In this document: piece by piece, positions 34,145-47,459 of the stretch
How the letters are laid out: each line of letters begins with the position of its first letter
How positions within the stretch are numbered: the stretch's first letter is position 1
Assembly: GCA_037893245.1 (NCBI GenBank)
Contig: JBAIAA010000751.1
Span: forward strand, 992,001-1,056,000
DNA: 64,000 nt
From: Crossaster papposus
Taxonomy: Eukaryota > Echinodermata > Asteroidea > Velatida > Solasteridae
Reading direction: 5' to 3'
The notes under the pieces: generated by a model
Told to the model about the DNA's origin: nothing
Databases searched by the model: none
What the model saw: only the letters and a program-made list of their open reading frames with translations
Position numbers and translations under genes: made by a program

Positions 34145-35480
34145 TCTACCAAAACGAAACTTTTTGTTTGCATCTATCTAAAAAAAACACCCTTTTTTCT
34201 GTCCCTACCTAAAAGAAATGTTTTCTCTATTCCTACCTAAACAATTTGTTTTCTCCATCTTTACCTAAAAGAAACCCTTTTTCTGTCTCTACCTAAGCAA
34301 TTGTTCTCATCTGTACCAAAAAAGAAACATTTGTTTCTAACTGTATCTAGAAAAATCTTCTTTTTTTTATTTTATCAAAAAGAAACTATTTTTCTTTCTC
34401 TACATACCTATACAAAAACTGTTTTCCATCTCTACCTGAAATAAAAAAATTCTGTCTCGACATAAACGAAACTTATTCCATTATGTACCCTTAAATAAAC
34501 TTTCTTCTAACTTTGCTTTTTTTGTAAGTGCACCTAAAACTTTCAGTTTTGATAAAAAATTTCCATCTCTACCTAATAGAAACCTTTTTCCATTTCTACC
34601 TAAAGGAAACTTTTCCCATGTGTACCATATCTACTTTAAACAAACTTTTTTTAAACAGTACCTAAAAGAAACTTACATTTCTATCTTTACCTAAAATATT
34701 TTTTTCTTTCTATCTCTTTACCAAAGGAAACTATTTTTATATTTTTACCTAAATGGAAATGTTGCCCTCCCTACCCTTTTTCCATCCCTACGGTTTTTGT
34801 ATGTGGGATTGTACCATGACCACTAACACAACTAAATCAGTCTATAACGTAACTTTAACTTCCTTCTAACTGTACCTAACAAACATTTTTTTGTAACTGT
34901 ACCTAAAACAAACACAAATTATGACTCTACCTAAAGGAAACCATTTCTGTCTCTATCTAAAAGGAACTTTTAGATGAGATGGAAACAGTTTCTTTTTAGG
35001 TAAAAATACAAAAAATCTTTTAGGTAGAGAACCTAAAAGATTTTTTTCTCTCACCTAAAACTTACAAACTGTTTCCATCTCTACCTAAAATATATTTTTC
35101 TATGTAGGCCCATACCTAATAAAAACAGTTAAAATTCATGTGTACCTGAAGGAAACTATTTTTCATTCTATCTAATAGGGACTTTTTTCTATCTCTATCT
35201 AATAGGGACTTTTTCTAAACTACCTAAAAGAAACTTAATTTTCCATCTTTACCTAAAACTAAAAGAAACTTTTTTCTCTATCTCTATACCAAAGGAAACT
35301 ATTTTTCTATCTTTACCTAAACGGAACTTTTCCCATCCCTATCCCTCAGAACTTTTTTTCCGACTGTATCTTACAAAAACCGTTTTTTCCGTCAGTACCG
35401 AAAATAATTTGTCCCACCTCTACACATAAAGAAACATGTATACCATTAGAAGAAAACTTTCCCATCTCTAACCATTGGAC
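34145..35480. repeat. degenerate CTACCTAAAAGAAACTTTTT satellite, part 2
   Basis: The same unit as part 1. A short segment at about 34960-35045 is in inverted orientation. The non-satellite phrase TGTGGGATTGTAC...ACCACTAACAC occurs at about 34802-34830 and again at 35519-35550, showing duplication of larger blocks. Confidence 0.85.
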
Positions 35481-35619
35481 TGTCGGACAATCTGACAGTT
35501 GTAGGGTGGTATTTTTATGTGGGATTGTACGGTAACCATGACCACTAACACAGGTAAATCAGTCTATAGCATGAAACCAATAGGAAAGGCCTTGATTATT
35601 ATGAAACAAATCTAAGTAA

Positions 35620-36015
35620 TGTTCATGCTAACTAATTTCATCAAAAATGTAACTCCCTCAGCAATGTATAAACTGCAACACCACTCAAAGTTAACATCAC
35701 TGAAATCTAAAATTTCTAATTTTATTTCATTCTTACCAAAGTTGCAATTCCACCCAAAGTTACAATTCCACAGTTTCTGCATTACCAGCTGCAGTTTAAC
35801 TGTAACATCACAGTAAATCGTGAAAACATTGAGAACAAAAAAGTGAAAAAGAGTTAAAAGTAGGGAAAAATTTCAAAAAGTAAACAGTACCTGAATTCCA
35901 TCTTCACTGTAGTTTCAGCAACAGGTTTGCACTCAACCTCATCAACACCGCTAGAGGTTTGTGTAGTGCTGTTTATTGTATAGTCTGTTGGGATTTCTGA
36001 AAAATGTGTATGTTA
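35620..36015. repeat. CCAC/GTTACAATTCCA repeat region, left part
   Basis: Short recurring words (AAAGTTACAATTCCAC, CAGTTTCTGCA). 35888-35985 is a diverged duplicate of 38212-38310 (GTAAACAGTACCTGAAYTCC through CTAGAGGTTTGTGTAGTG). No coding potential was seen. Confidence 0.6.
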
Positions 36016-37084
36016 GGAGCATTTTGGGGTAAAAGTTGGAAACCAGACTTTTTAGCATAATTCAGGTAGGCCTATGCTGAATCCAATAGACCCGGTTTCC
36101 AAGCTAAGTTTTGATTTTTTGACCGTCTAATTTTCATTAATACCTGCCGTGTTATATATTTGTTCTCATATTTAGGTATATTTATTTTTTATTTTTTTTG
36201 AAAAGTTTATTTTGCTGACTCTACTTCCACATCCTAACCTCAATAACATTTCTAAAGCAGATAATTGACTCAATAATTATGCGAACATAGTAATGATCTA
36301 AACTGACTACTATTATACCCTATACAGTTGGGCGCATTTAACTTAATTGTCTCCAGATATCTTTAAGTAGTCTTGCCAAACCTCAGTATTGATGAGCTTC
36401 AAGTTAACCAAGTTGCTTACTGGCTCAGTTACCCTGAAAATGAAAAACCATGTGAACAATAACTGGGAAGTTTGCCCAGCAAACAAAAACTGGGGAAAAT
36501 GTGGTGTCCGCAAATTGGGCTAAAAAGTATGTGAAGGGTTGCCTAACGTTAGGTAACCCTTCACCTACTTTTTAGCCCAATTTATGGACACCTTGTTTTC
36601 CCCCGTTTTTGTTTGCTGGGCTAAATATCACATGCAATCATTGTTCACATGATTTTCCATAAAGTTTTAATAGGGTAGCTGAGCCAGTAAGCAACTAGGT
36701 GAATTTGAAGCTAATCGATACGGATGTTTGGCAAGACTACTTGATGATATCTGGAGACAAGGCCAATGCACGCAACTTTATAGGGTAATTTTAGATCATT
36801 ACTATGTTCTCATATTTTTTTTAGTCACTTATCTGCTCTAGAAAATGTTATTGAAGTAAAGATGTCTAAGTAGAATCACCAAAATAAACATTTTAAAAAC
36901 AAAAAGAAAAAGAAAATATACCCAAATATGGGAACAAATATATTACACGGCAGGTATTAAAGATTTATGCAAATTAGACAGTCAAAAATTCAAAATTTCG
37001 CTTGGGAAGCAGGTTTATCGGATTCAGCATACCTGAATTGTGCTGAAAAGTCTGGTTCCCAACTTTTATCCCAGAATGCTCCTT
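36016..37084. mobile_element. 1.07 kb fold-back element
   Basis: Practically the whole element is one inverted repeat. AGGAGCATTTTGGGGTAAAA at the left pairs with the right end, and pairing continues with mismatches to a centre near 36547 (GGGTTGCCTAACGTTAGGTAACCC). Arms are about 530 bp. No frame was recognised. Confidence 0.8.
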
Positions 37085-37139
37085 AATTGATCCTTATTCA
37101 GGGCCCTTTTCCCCCAGAAATCCCACTAGAATAATAGTA

Positions 37140-38720
37140 TGTCCGTCCCTGACATCCAACCTCCTTCCAACTGTGATACCACATTAACAGCAACTGAATT
37201 TGCATATTCAAAACTGCAACTCCATCCGCAGTTTATTAACTGTAAAACCAACAGCAGTTGATGTATTTTGATCTCCCGCTTCAATACTGTAACAAACACC
37301 AACATTTGTTTTTCACAAACAAAAACTGAAATTCCATCTTCAGTGGCAAAAGCTGCAATACCAGCAGCAGTTTATGAATAACTGCAGTAGGATCAGAAGT
37401 AATGGTGGTGGTGATTGAGTAGCAATTAGTTTATCCACCGATAGAAGCATTGTTCAGAATTAGTTTGTTTCGAGCCAAGATCACTATGTGCACAATGCCA
37501 ACTGTGCATGTACTTAGTGACTTGCTCTTTGGTTCCATGGAAGTATCTCAGAAAGTGTTGCCTGCTGTACATTTCTTGTTGGAAATTATTGTAGAGAGCT
37601 GCATGTACTCTATCTCAACTGCTCCTAAAGAAACTCTTTATTCCCAAACTGGTGCAAGATCTGTTTTGGGAGAAAGTGTTTCTAAGGGTTCAGACATGTA
37701 TCTTTAGTAAATGTACAGCCATGGTCACCTCGTATATTGTGATTTTCTGTATACTTAAAGGGAACATCAAAAGCAATGAAGATCTAATGCTTGTCCTTGA
37801 TACAGTGATACAAACTACCAACTTGTACTGTTCATGAGAACTAAACACTTACCGGTACATGCAAATAACACCATCAGTCCCCCAAGGTTCGAGTACTATC
37901 TTCTAACCTGGAAAGAAGCATATAGGCCCTATTGGTTCTTATGATCACATCGTGCACCACTAAGTTTGATTTCTGGTCATCCATTAGGCTTCTCATAACC
38001 AGTCTAGCCCAACTGATCGTCTAGCCCAACTGATCATCTTGACCAACATACATCAGTCATGTGACAGAGAAACCACTCAACATTTGTGGGAATCTAGAGA
38101 TCTTTCCAAGATTTCTTCTAACATTTTCCCACAGATGTCTTGTAATGGTAATTAGTGCCATCAATCCATCTTTATGGACACCACTGTTTTTCCACCCAAC
38201 AGTTTATCGTAAACAGTACCTGAACTCCATCTTTACTGTAGTTCCAGCAGCAGTTTTGCACTTAACCTCAAAACCACTAGAGGTTTGTGTAGTGTTGTTT
38301 ACCTTATGTCCATCCCTGACTTCCAACCTCCTTCCAACTGTAATAACACCAACAGTTTACCACATTAACAGCAACTGCATTTCCATCATCAGTACTGCAA
38401 CTCCATCTGCAGTTTTTATGCTGTTAATCCAATTTCCTTCAACTTCAAAACTGTAACAGCATCAACAGTTTTTTCAAAGAAATCAGCAATTGAAATTCCA
38501 TCTAGAGCTGCAGTTCCATTAGGCAGCTGATGCAATAACTGCAAACCATCATCAGTTATTATGCTGATTACTCTTTGATTTTCTCCATTTTTACAACTGT
38601 AATAACACCAACAGTTACAGTGAACAGTAACCAATGATCAGTTTTAACCATACTGCAGATTCCATCTGCGGTTTGTAAATATACTGCAAACCCAATCAGC
38701 TGTTGTGAACTGTTCACTTT
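37140..38720. repeat. degenerate TGCAGTT/AACTCCATC repeat region
   Basis: Loosely repeated words such as AACTGCAACTCCATC, CAGCAGTT and AACACCAACAGTT, with no fixed period visible by eye. Frames here are short and look accidental. Confidence 0.5.
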
Positions 38721-41380
38721 CAAATGCTCACGAAAGTGCTTATAAAGTACTGTTTAGGGATTTAGGGTCCGCTCAACCCGTTTGCTCAAATTTGCGCCAA
38801 CTGCCCCCCCCCCCCCCCCCCCCCAAACTGCCATTCTCGGCCATAAATGTGTCCTCGAAAAGTCACCTCAAAAGGCCCTCTCCACTAACATCTGGCCTTT
38901 TTGAGTGATGATGCTTGAAGACAACTGCCCAATCTCAGTGCGTGTTGTGACACCTCTGGCCTATGATTGGATGACAGTGCATCAGTCCTCTGTTCTGACT
39001 GGCCAATCACATGCCCTCCACTGTAACATCTCACATGTGATTGGTTGGCTGATGGTGAGACTAGATGCACAAACAATTGACAATGTGTCAATTTGCTATC
39101 CAGAGCGAGGTAACTTTAGATAAAACCTTGCTGCTGTGTACATCCATAAGTCTAGGGACTAATACCTGTACAAATACCATAACTCTTGCTATTGGTAACA
39201 TCATTATTAGGTGATTTGTACACAAATGCATTGATCCATTTTGACCCTTCTTATCTCCAATGAGGTAACAAGTTCTGGAGTTTCCAACATCAAATCCAAT
39301 CCCATTTGGGTCAGAAAAATCAATCATTTAGAGGTTTCTAAAAGAAGTAAATCCCAAAATGAAAACACCCGGTTATCATTGTGTTCCATTACAAAAGAAA
39401 TTACTAAATGGTGATTTACTTCAGTACATCAATAATAAATTGATGTTTTCCCCCTAGCCGGTCATGATCACTGTGCTTGCACTCTGGTAATGGTGCAAGT
39501 ACAATTACCTCAGGTTAAAAAACATCTCGCCTTTGAGGATGGATTACCAACAAAAAACAAAAAAATAATAATAATAGTTTACTCAGTTTTGTACAACTAC
39601 AGCTCAAATTTTGTTTTTATTTCTGCCTGCTTAAAGCAGTTATTACGTGCAGATTGCACATTTCATTTCCGTCAGACCCACTGGTTAGCGATACGCTGCT
39701 GAAATAGTACAATACAATGTGTACTTTTTCTCCTGTCTTTCCGACTCCCAAGTAGTCGGGAGACATACCCAGGTGTACATTTTATCATACTACCCTAGAG
39801 CTGGGGTATCAAACTTTAATTAAGTTATGGACATATAATCATCATAAAATAATTTGTCTATTCCAAATTCAGGAATATCTGTTTTTGAAGATTTTTAACG
39901 CCACAATTGGACATGCACATGTTAAGCCACTTAACATTCATTTTAAGTTTGTTGTTTGCAATGCTTGCCAAAGCCACGTTTTATAAATGTTAATGTCACA
40001 TATCTTGGTTGCAAGATATACAGAAGCAAAGGGGTTAAATACAAAATATTGCCTTAAAAGTGCCATGTTTTGTAACACCATATTCAACAGTCTCACTGAT
40101 TTCATCTTTCATTGCACTTTCAAAAACAGAGATTTTGTATTTGCAGTTCAAGTTACATCCATGTTATTAAGGGCTGTCTTTGTATTTATAAGTGTATTTA
40201 TTACTTGAACAGTGTATTTATAAAAATCATACTTTAATATTTATACCATGCTTTATTAGGGGAACAAACTTCTCTGGTTTTTATTGCAAAAGGAAAGTAC
40301 AAATGCGAAATGACTGAAATCAAAGATGTGTATCATGCCTAGAACATCAACACTGGTATTTGTGTAATCAATGTTCTTGATTTGATCTACATCTGATCCA
40401 AGCAAGGTAAAAACTGTTCTTAAGCTGGGTGCAAGAAAATCAAAACCAGTTAATAAAGACTGCTTTGGATCAGACAAATTAAAAAAAAAAAAGGAAATAA
40501 AAGAAATCATGTAATTTGGTAAAAAGTAATGAACAAATAATTTGTGGCAAGCAATACACCTTAAGTGGCAAAGGTGTTTTTTATAGAAACTTTTTTATAC
40601 TTCGCCTGATGAAAGGCAATATTTCAGGTTGGCCATTTCATATAAGTTGTCCTAAGAATTTTATTCCAACTTTTTTTAATGGAATGAGAGAAATCTTCCT
40701 CAAAAGTAACAATCATACAATTTCAACTTAAAAAAACCACCAATTTATTTAACAACAAAAAATCATGTACAACAATTGTTTTTATTTAATCTTGGGTCAG
40801 GGGAAATTAACAAGAACAATTATGTCATTGTGTAATTTCCACAATTTTTACTAAACAAAATCATGCTCGAAAACTAGTAATAGTAGATCAGGAACACATA
40901 TTTACAAATTCATCTATCTTAGGACAACTTTTATGATAAACCGGACATCATGAATAGAAAAAAACCCACAATGTTTCTCCATTAGGAGTTTTCCAATGCA
41001 TAGAACTTTGCAGTTTTTGGTAAGACTTAGGATGGCCAATGTATACCTGATACAAATATTTTTTTTATAAAAAAGGGTCTGACAAAATAAATAAATTTAA
41101 AAGAAATTGTCTGATTTGTTTTAATTTATTTTGTGTGAGTTGTTTTGTGTACTGTCCCAGTTTACTGTGACAATCCCGGGCATTAGAACTAAATCACTGA
41201 TTCCGTTGAATGACATAGTTTAAGTTGAACTACTGGTTAATTCATTTTTTTTAAATACGAATAACACATTGCCAAATTTTTAATTGAAATTCATAAAAGT
41301 AGGTGGGAGAGGTGGGACACGAACATTTTCTTCAATCTCGCTGAGTATAGACTACAGTGTACAAAAAAAGGCAATACAAA
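38721..41380. other. intergenic, no gene recognised
   Basis: A C-run lies at about 38805-38824. 38920-39080 has a local inverted repeat around ATTGG/CCAAT words. A minus-strand frame at about 39206-39320 (GIGFDVGNSRTCYLIGDKKG) could be a stray exon but has no support from neighbours. The rest is AT-rich. Confidence 0.4.
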
Positions 41381-41427
41381 TAGATAGTGGGTTTTTGGCC
41401 GGCACCAACTTTAATAAGGGAATAAAA

Positions 41428-41569
41428 TTGTGTTCGAGAGGTTTTAATCACTCTGTTTAATACCGCTTGAGTCTGGGTGCTGATATTCGGCTCGGGTAAT
41501 TATCAGCACCCAGACTCCAGGCGGTATTAAACAGAGTGATTAATACCGACCGAACACACATTTATTTCC
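41428..41569. repeat. 142-bp fold-back palindrome
   Basis: Arms of about 63 bp (GTGTTCG...AATCACTCTGTTTAATACCG, then GAGTCTGGGTGCTGATA) pair around TTCGGCTCGGGTAA. It is MITE-like and non-coding. A G-run lies at about 41981-41992. Confidence 0.8.
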
Positions 41570-42400
41570 ATTCATAAATACCTTTTTTGTAAAATTCAGC
41601 TAAAAAGGCCCCAAAATCACAGAAAATTGTCGCAAGTAAATTTCGGTGTTTCGCCAATCTGTTTGTTTTCCCCTATCCATGTTCAAGGGCCACTGTCAAA
41701 TGACATGTTTCCGCCTCTGTCGCTCTACACAAAACATGCAATAAAGCGTATTTACTATGAACCATACTAAATGGCCATCACTGCATTGGCAACCTCGTTC
41801 CCAGAGTGTCGAACTGTACGCTATTTTCACATGAACTTTTCAGGCTCGGTCAAGAGGTTTGCATTATTTTATTGCTTTTTTTTCAATGGTTTTAAATTAC
41901 AATTTATTTAAAAGTGGTTTTAAGTATAATTAATTTCTCATCCCAGATTTCCTGATCTCCGAAACCCACCTTTTTTTTGGGGGGGGGGGGGAACAATTTA
42001 TCTTCTTTCACAAAAGTAATAACTCTAGAAAGTATGACGTCACAACAAAAATAGCGCCGAGAAAGCAGACGATATTTTTACATCAACATTTCAGGCTTTG
42101 CCAAGAAGATTATATGTATTAATCCATCTTGTATGGATTTAAATTACAACTCATTTAAAAAAGGGTTTAAACATAATTATTCTCTTTACCCCAAATTTCC
42201 CTGAGCTTCATAACCCACCCACTTTCGGGGCAACAATTTTTTGATTAAAATATATATTTATCGAAAATGTGACGTCACTCCAAATACGGAATGACGCGCA
42301 ACCAGTCGCGCAACCAGTCGCGCAAACGCCGAGATAGGAATAATGTTGTCCATGTGCGGAGGCAACTTTTGTTGCCAACTGGGTTTAAACACTTCCAGCC

Positions 42401-42719
42401 CACTGACCTCTATTATATACATGGACAGATCATCATTGTTTCAATTTGAAGTCGGCATGCGGAGAAGTGCAACATGGCGGACCCACGACGTGACTCTGTG
42501 AGCCAATGAAATGTCCAGGTGTTGGTACGATACGTATTACGTAATGTTTATAAATACAAAATGTACAGAGTAAATCCACTGACCTCTACACCTGGACATT
42601 TCATTGGCTCACAGCAGTGACGTCTCGGGTCCGCCATGTTGCACTTCCAGTTCGCGCCGACTTCAAGTGTTAGCACAGCAGAATATGGACAATGATCCGT
42701 CCAGGTGTAGAGGTCAGTG
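42401..42719. mobile_element. composite hAT-type MITE, copy 3
   Basis: CACTGACCTCTA at the left and TAGAGGTCAGTG at the right, flanked by a perfect 8-bp duplication TTCCAGCC (42393-42400 and 42720-42727). It is the same two-half structure as 7952-8224. The spacer between halves is longer and different (about 42520-42573). Confidence 0.9.
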
Positions 42720-45517
42720 TTCCAGCCATGTCTTTATCGTCCGTTTAATACCGGCCACGTGACGGGCTCTCGACCAATATGAATGCCTAAACTGTCACAG
42801 GTATTTATGAATGTTAATTTAATAAGCAGCGCCCTCTAAAACGGGTTTACGTTCTTGTCGAGCTATATGCGAAGTATATAGTGAGCACTCCTGGCTTGTA
42901 ATCGGCGGTACGTGTTTACAAAAAGAATTCTATAATATTTTGTTTGTCGGTTTTAAAGGCCCCGCAGGAAAATATTTGTGCCATCGACAAATTGGGCAAT
43001 TAGCCTCTGTCATGACCTTTCTAAAAGGTCAACGCGCGGAAAATTGTCAAGATGGCGGCGCTAAACAACAGCAACACGTGTGTCGTCAATGTCAGAACTT
43101 AATGGCTTACGACGGAGCTCTAAAGGCTGTGGCTATTTCGGAAGAATAAACCGTAGGCATAAGGCTGAATGTCACCCAAAACCGTAAAATTACGAAAGAG
43201 AAAGGAAAAGCGACTGAAAAAATGGTCAGTTGGTGAAAGTGTGCTGCGCTATACGTACGTGCGTAGCTATAGCTGTACTTCGACGTTTACATTGTTTATA
43301 AACAGTTAATGTAGGGCCGATTTTCCTCATGCCAAACTTCTTTGTTGACAAACTGCAAATTAATTGTACCTTTACCATTTTAATGTTATTAATGCTTGAT
43401 ATTTACCCTCTGTTAACAATTTAGGTGTAAACTTAGTCTGAAAAAACCCCAAAACGGTGGTTGAGTCCACAAATTTGTCACACAATCGACCGTGTGTTCC
43501 ATAATTAGTCGTGGCGCAATTAAACAATTTTTTGGAAAATCCAAGTTTATATTTACGAACTTCTTTTAGTAATGTCATTTATGACCCATGTAAGGTTCCA
43601 GTCAATAAAAGGGTGAAAGATAGATTTCACAGGCGTCTACATTTAATGGTTTTTAAATTAACATTGCAGGATCAATGTTGAGGAGTAACGTCCATATAGT
43701 AATTATGTAAACAAAGTGCTTGTGTGTAAAGCCCCAAATTTATATTTGATGTCCAAAAAAAATGCAAAAAGAATATTGCTTGTATGAATTGGCCCCAGAA
43801 TTTGTTTACTGTATTGCATTCATATGGCATTCAAATAAAGCTTCACTGAGTTTTTGTGCCACTGAAAAAAAAATGTTAAAATTTTGGGCCTAACTGGTTT
43901 TCTAAGGAGCCTAAATACACGGCGGGTCTTTTCAAGTGCAGGAAAGCAAATCTAGTTTTATGATTGGCCATTTTTTTATTAAGTATTTCCCGCAATTCAC
44001 TAACTTTCTGTTGTCTTTCCTCCATGGTATAGCTAATTACGTTAGTCTTACGCGGGAGCTCGGCAGCCATATTGACAAATTTCCGCAAAACGCCCTCTTC
44101 GGTTGATTTTCGTCATTTTATGACAGAGGCTAATGCTCGACTTAGAGCCAGCGCGCCCTGCCAAAAATACAGCAGTTCGCGGCCGCAAAGACGCGAACCG
44201 TGCGCAGTCGAATTGTCTTATCCGTCGAGTTGTCTTAGCGCGCTCCGATGCATCAACGATTTTTGATCGGGGTCGAAAAATGGATAACTTATGTGTCAAA
44301 TACCAACAATTTAATTAAAAACCAACTTTATTTAGTGCACTGAGCTTTGCTTGTTCTGTCTGAGCTGAAAGATTGACAATTCTGCCGGTTTAAGCATCGA
44401 ACTTGTGGTCCGAAGAAGGCACACCGCACATCCGGGAGTTTTTTCATGTTTCGCTTCTTAAAATGGCGCCCAAAACTCTCGATGCCGTGCCTCGATTTTG
44501 GGGGCGGAGTAATCTATCTTGCGTCATGATAGAGCTATTCTCATGGTCGGAGGCTGTTCCACCTATTGCACACGCCGTCGTGCAAAGGGGTAGCCCTCCA
44601 TTCAATGTCTACAGGGAATTACGTGTTTTCTATATTTTTTTACAGCAATAACAAAATGCATACTTTTTTTTTCGGTGTATCGTGGGAGATTTTGTTACTT
44701 TATAAAACAATAACATTTGGAAATATTTCGGTGTAGCCTACTGTTTAATAGACATTGGACAGTAATTAATTATTTAGATTGTTTTTGCATAGACCACAAC
44801 ACTATTCATTGCTACTCATTCCCTTTAAGTCCAGAGGGGGTGATAACTAACAGCCACCACTGACCAATCAGAGACAAGAAACACTGGGCCCAGTGACGTC
44901 ATGCCGACCGCAAGAATAGCTCCATGTAGCATACTGGAATGAAAGTTTGAAATCAAAAATACGATTTTCAAATACTTATTTTAGGCAAATATAATCTTTC
45001 CAAGTTAAATTACTTTTTTCTTCAGGTTTTTACACATTGGGTAGTAGTTCATGCAATATAAATTGTCTCGCCTTATCAAAGTCAAAGTTTGAAGATACTT
45101 AACCAACCACGTCTCGATCCCGGCCCAGCGGGCGCGGCCGGCCAGTTGAAAGCAAAAACATCCCTAAATCTCATTGGTCAACAGTTTTGGCCAGCAAGGT
45201 CACATAATAATTGTGAAGGGACAATGTTTCTCATACTCGGGCGCATCGGCAAAATTATATTTTTGTTCTTCAAAATTTCATTACTGGGTGTCAAGGTGAA
45301 TGTGTCCGTGATTTTTTTCGATTTTCGTTTCCGAACAAATTTTGAAAAAAAATTGTAATTAGCAGGATTTTACACATCGTTAAAAAGTGGTTATTATTGG
45401 TAATATTATGTCAGATTGCGTGCTCCAATTCAGTTGTGCATTCGGGGCCCACCACGAATTAGTTAATTACGATTTGTTTCCGTGCGATATCTTTTTCGAA
45501 AGCTCATAACAAATACA
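42720..45517. other. intergenic with two weak candidate first exons
   Basis: 43876-44076 on the minus strand opens MAAELPRKTNVISYTMEER, a plausible N-terminus near CG-rich DNA, but no donor or downstream exon was found. 44463-44651 on the plus strand opens MAPKTLDAVPRFWGRS with the same lack of support. Nothing else was recognised. Confidence 0.3.
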
Positions 45518-45761
45518 TGAATGTACTGTGTATGCAAATAACACAGAGTGACGACACCTATTTTGTTAGTAGAAAAACTCATATTTTTTACTTTGCACAA
45601 TTTGAAGAGTCTGATGCAGACGAGACTGCTAGTTTGGAGGAGACAGCAATTAAGACACGGTCAAATCTTTGCCGAAATGAGTCCTAGTTTTACATGTAAA
45701 ATGCACATCAAGGAGAAAGGGGATTCATGCGACATCTGCAGCAAAACCTTTACATTAAAAT
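45518..45761 (+). pseudogene. zinc-finger gene fragment, 5' part, split by the DIRS element
   Basis: Homologous to 59187-59390. It has the acidic-exon DNA (GAGTCTGATGCAGACGAGAC) and the first finger start (CDICSKTFTLK) before being cut at 45761. Unlike the 59 kb gene it keeps about 55 bp encoding both cysteines of finger 1. It continues at 51391. Confidence 0.85.
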
Positions 45762-45823
45762 TCCCCAATTACATAAAGGTACTTACCGGCAATATAATTG
45801 GAATTATATGAGACAATGGAGGA

Positions 45824-45970
45824 GAGACTCACCGAGTATAGTTTTGTTGTATTGCGATCTAGACCACCCTTAAAAGCTAATGGAACGTCCCTCATTAGCA
45901 TAAGAAAAGGTTTCTTACCAAAGGTAGTGGTGTGATGATGCTGCGTTCTCCTAAGGAATCTGTGTCTTTT
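45824..45970. repeat. left inverted terminal repeat of the DIRS element
   Basis: About 147 bp complementary to 51223-51368 with two mismatches seen (GATCTAGACC against GATCTAAACC, CTCATTAGC against CTCGTTAGC). Such low divergence implies a young insertion. Confidence 0.9.
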
Positions 45971-46070
45971 TGAAGCTAGCGGTAAAGTAAAACATCATTG
46001 GCAACCAACTAGAATAACTCGGGCGGGTTATCTGCAGAAAGAAACTGAAGAGAAAATTAGGGAGGGAGGT

Positions 46071-46165
46071 CGAGTCTCTCCTCCATTGTCTCGTATAATT
46101 CCAATTATATTGCAGGTAAGTCCCTTTATGTAATTGGGGAATTATATTTCGCCAATTCCGTCGAA
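46071..46165. repeat. internal complementary region of the DIRS element
   Basis: The first part is the complement of 45762-45835 (GTCTCTCCTCCATTGTCTC...) and the second part is the complement of 51366-51390 (ATTATATTTCGCCAATTCCG). This joins the two outer tips as in the circular-junction template known for DIRS1. The recombinase frame runs into it. Confidence 0.9.
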
Positions 46166-46812
46166 CACAGCACCTCCAAAGTTTGACGAAGGAAGTTGTC
46201 TGTGGTAAAATCTTGCAAAGGTAGAGGCTGACGTCCAGTCTGCTGTTTTCATAATTTCATTCGATGAAACCCCAGCTCGAGCTGCGGGTGAAGTACTTGC
46301 ACTCCTTGTGGAATGCGCTTTAAAATGTGAGGTATCAATCCCTGATTGCAACATAAAGTCCTTCAACCACCTAGAAATTGTAGAGGGAACCACTGGATGG
46401 AAGGGCTTTGAATGTGAAAGGAAAAGCTGGGTCATTCTGGAAGGACCAGTACCTCTGTGACATTGGGTTCTCTGAAGATACTCTTCTAAAGAACGGACTG
46501 GGCCATGGGGCAGAGATTTCTGTGAGGCTGGAACCTAGAAATCTCAATCCGATGGAAGGGTTTACTGACTGAAGCACATTTTGAGGGCTTAACAAGCAGG
46601 AAACTGTACTTCCCATCAGTGGATCGAGTCATGTGATCGATGTCAATAGCTGTTGGGGAAGATCGGCGACTGGCGGTTACAAGTGCAAGAAGCATAGCTA
46701 ACTTGAGAGTTAACTGCCTTAATGACAAACGACGATTGTCAGGAAGAGACTTAACAAAGTTAAGGACCTTTCCGACATACCATGTCAAGTTGTACTTCGG
46801 TCTAGGTGGACG
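46142..46812 (-). pseudogene. DIRS tyrosine recombinase, C-terminal part
   Basis: Frames 46788-46486 and 46435-46142 carry the family signature: LALVTASRRSSP (first Arg), HSTRSAS (His-x-x-Arg) and FARFYHR (catalytic Tyr). A frameshift near 46,498 separates the two. The N-terminal half lies beyond a 647-bp insertion. Confidence 0.85.
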
Positions 46813-47459
46813 TAGCCTTTTGACAAGGCCTCGTGACTCTGGCTAAGCGGCTGAGATGAGTCTAGATACCCGGGGTGAACGCGCGACCGAGTGACGAATG
46901 TCACGAGGCCTTTTGCAATGTAGGTTTCACTGCTCGGCATGAATTATTCATAGATACATATTAGCGTGCCAATACGCCCAATCAGAACGGCGATCTCCCA
47001 GTTGGCTTCGTTCGTGATTCGTTTAATATCAAAGCATGTAAGAAAAGGTACAAAAACGTATATAAATTTTGCTTCTGAGTTGAATATAATATGAATGATA
47101 AATACAAGATATCACATTTAAATCTATTTTACATGCAAAATTGCAATAAATTATGAAGCAACTAATGATTTGAGCTAAATATTGTAAGTGACATGATTGG
47201 ACATTCCCTGTTTGTAAAATGAACTAGTCCAACTCAAATATAAGCTGACGTCACGCGGAGATACGTTCGCGGATTGGACGCTACCATTTCGGTAGCGATT
47301 CCAGTCGGCCGGAAACAAAGGTTAACATAAGAAATCCAAACCAGATTGATAAAGGCCACTTGTCTGGGTAATTCGCACTGGCGTTCACTCAGGTTTTCGC
47401 GATTAGTCTCTTTTTAGTCGCTCGGCGTCTATCAGACATGTGGCCTTGTTTAAAGGCTA
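46813..47459. mobile_element. 647-bp non-autonomous insertion inside the DIRS recombinase
   Basis: The ends TAGCCTTT..ACAAGGCC are mirrored at 47436-47459 and flanked by a perfect 9-bp duplication AGGTGGACG (46804-46812 and 47460-47468). The host frame is continuous on both sides once insert and one duplicate are discounted. The 9-bp duplication fits Mutator-like elements; the superfamily is inferred. No ORF was seen. Confidence 0.85.

Noticed and set aside
39088-39327. Minus-strand frame with GIGFDVGNSRTCYLIGDKKG
   Set aside because: It looks protein-like, but there is no recognised domain, neighbouring exon or clear splice pair, so it is not listed as a gene.
43876-44088. Minus-strand frame opening MAAELPRKTNVISYTMEER
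   Set aside because: Plausible N-terminus near CG-rich sequence, but no donor site or second exon could be found. It is mentioned only in the intergenic entry.
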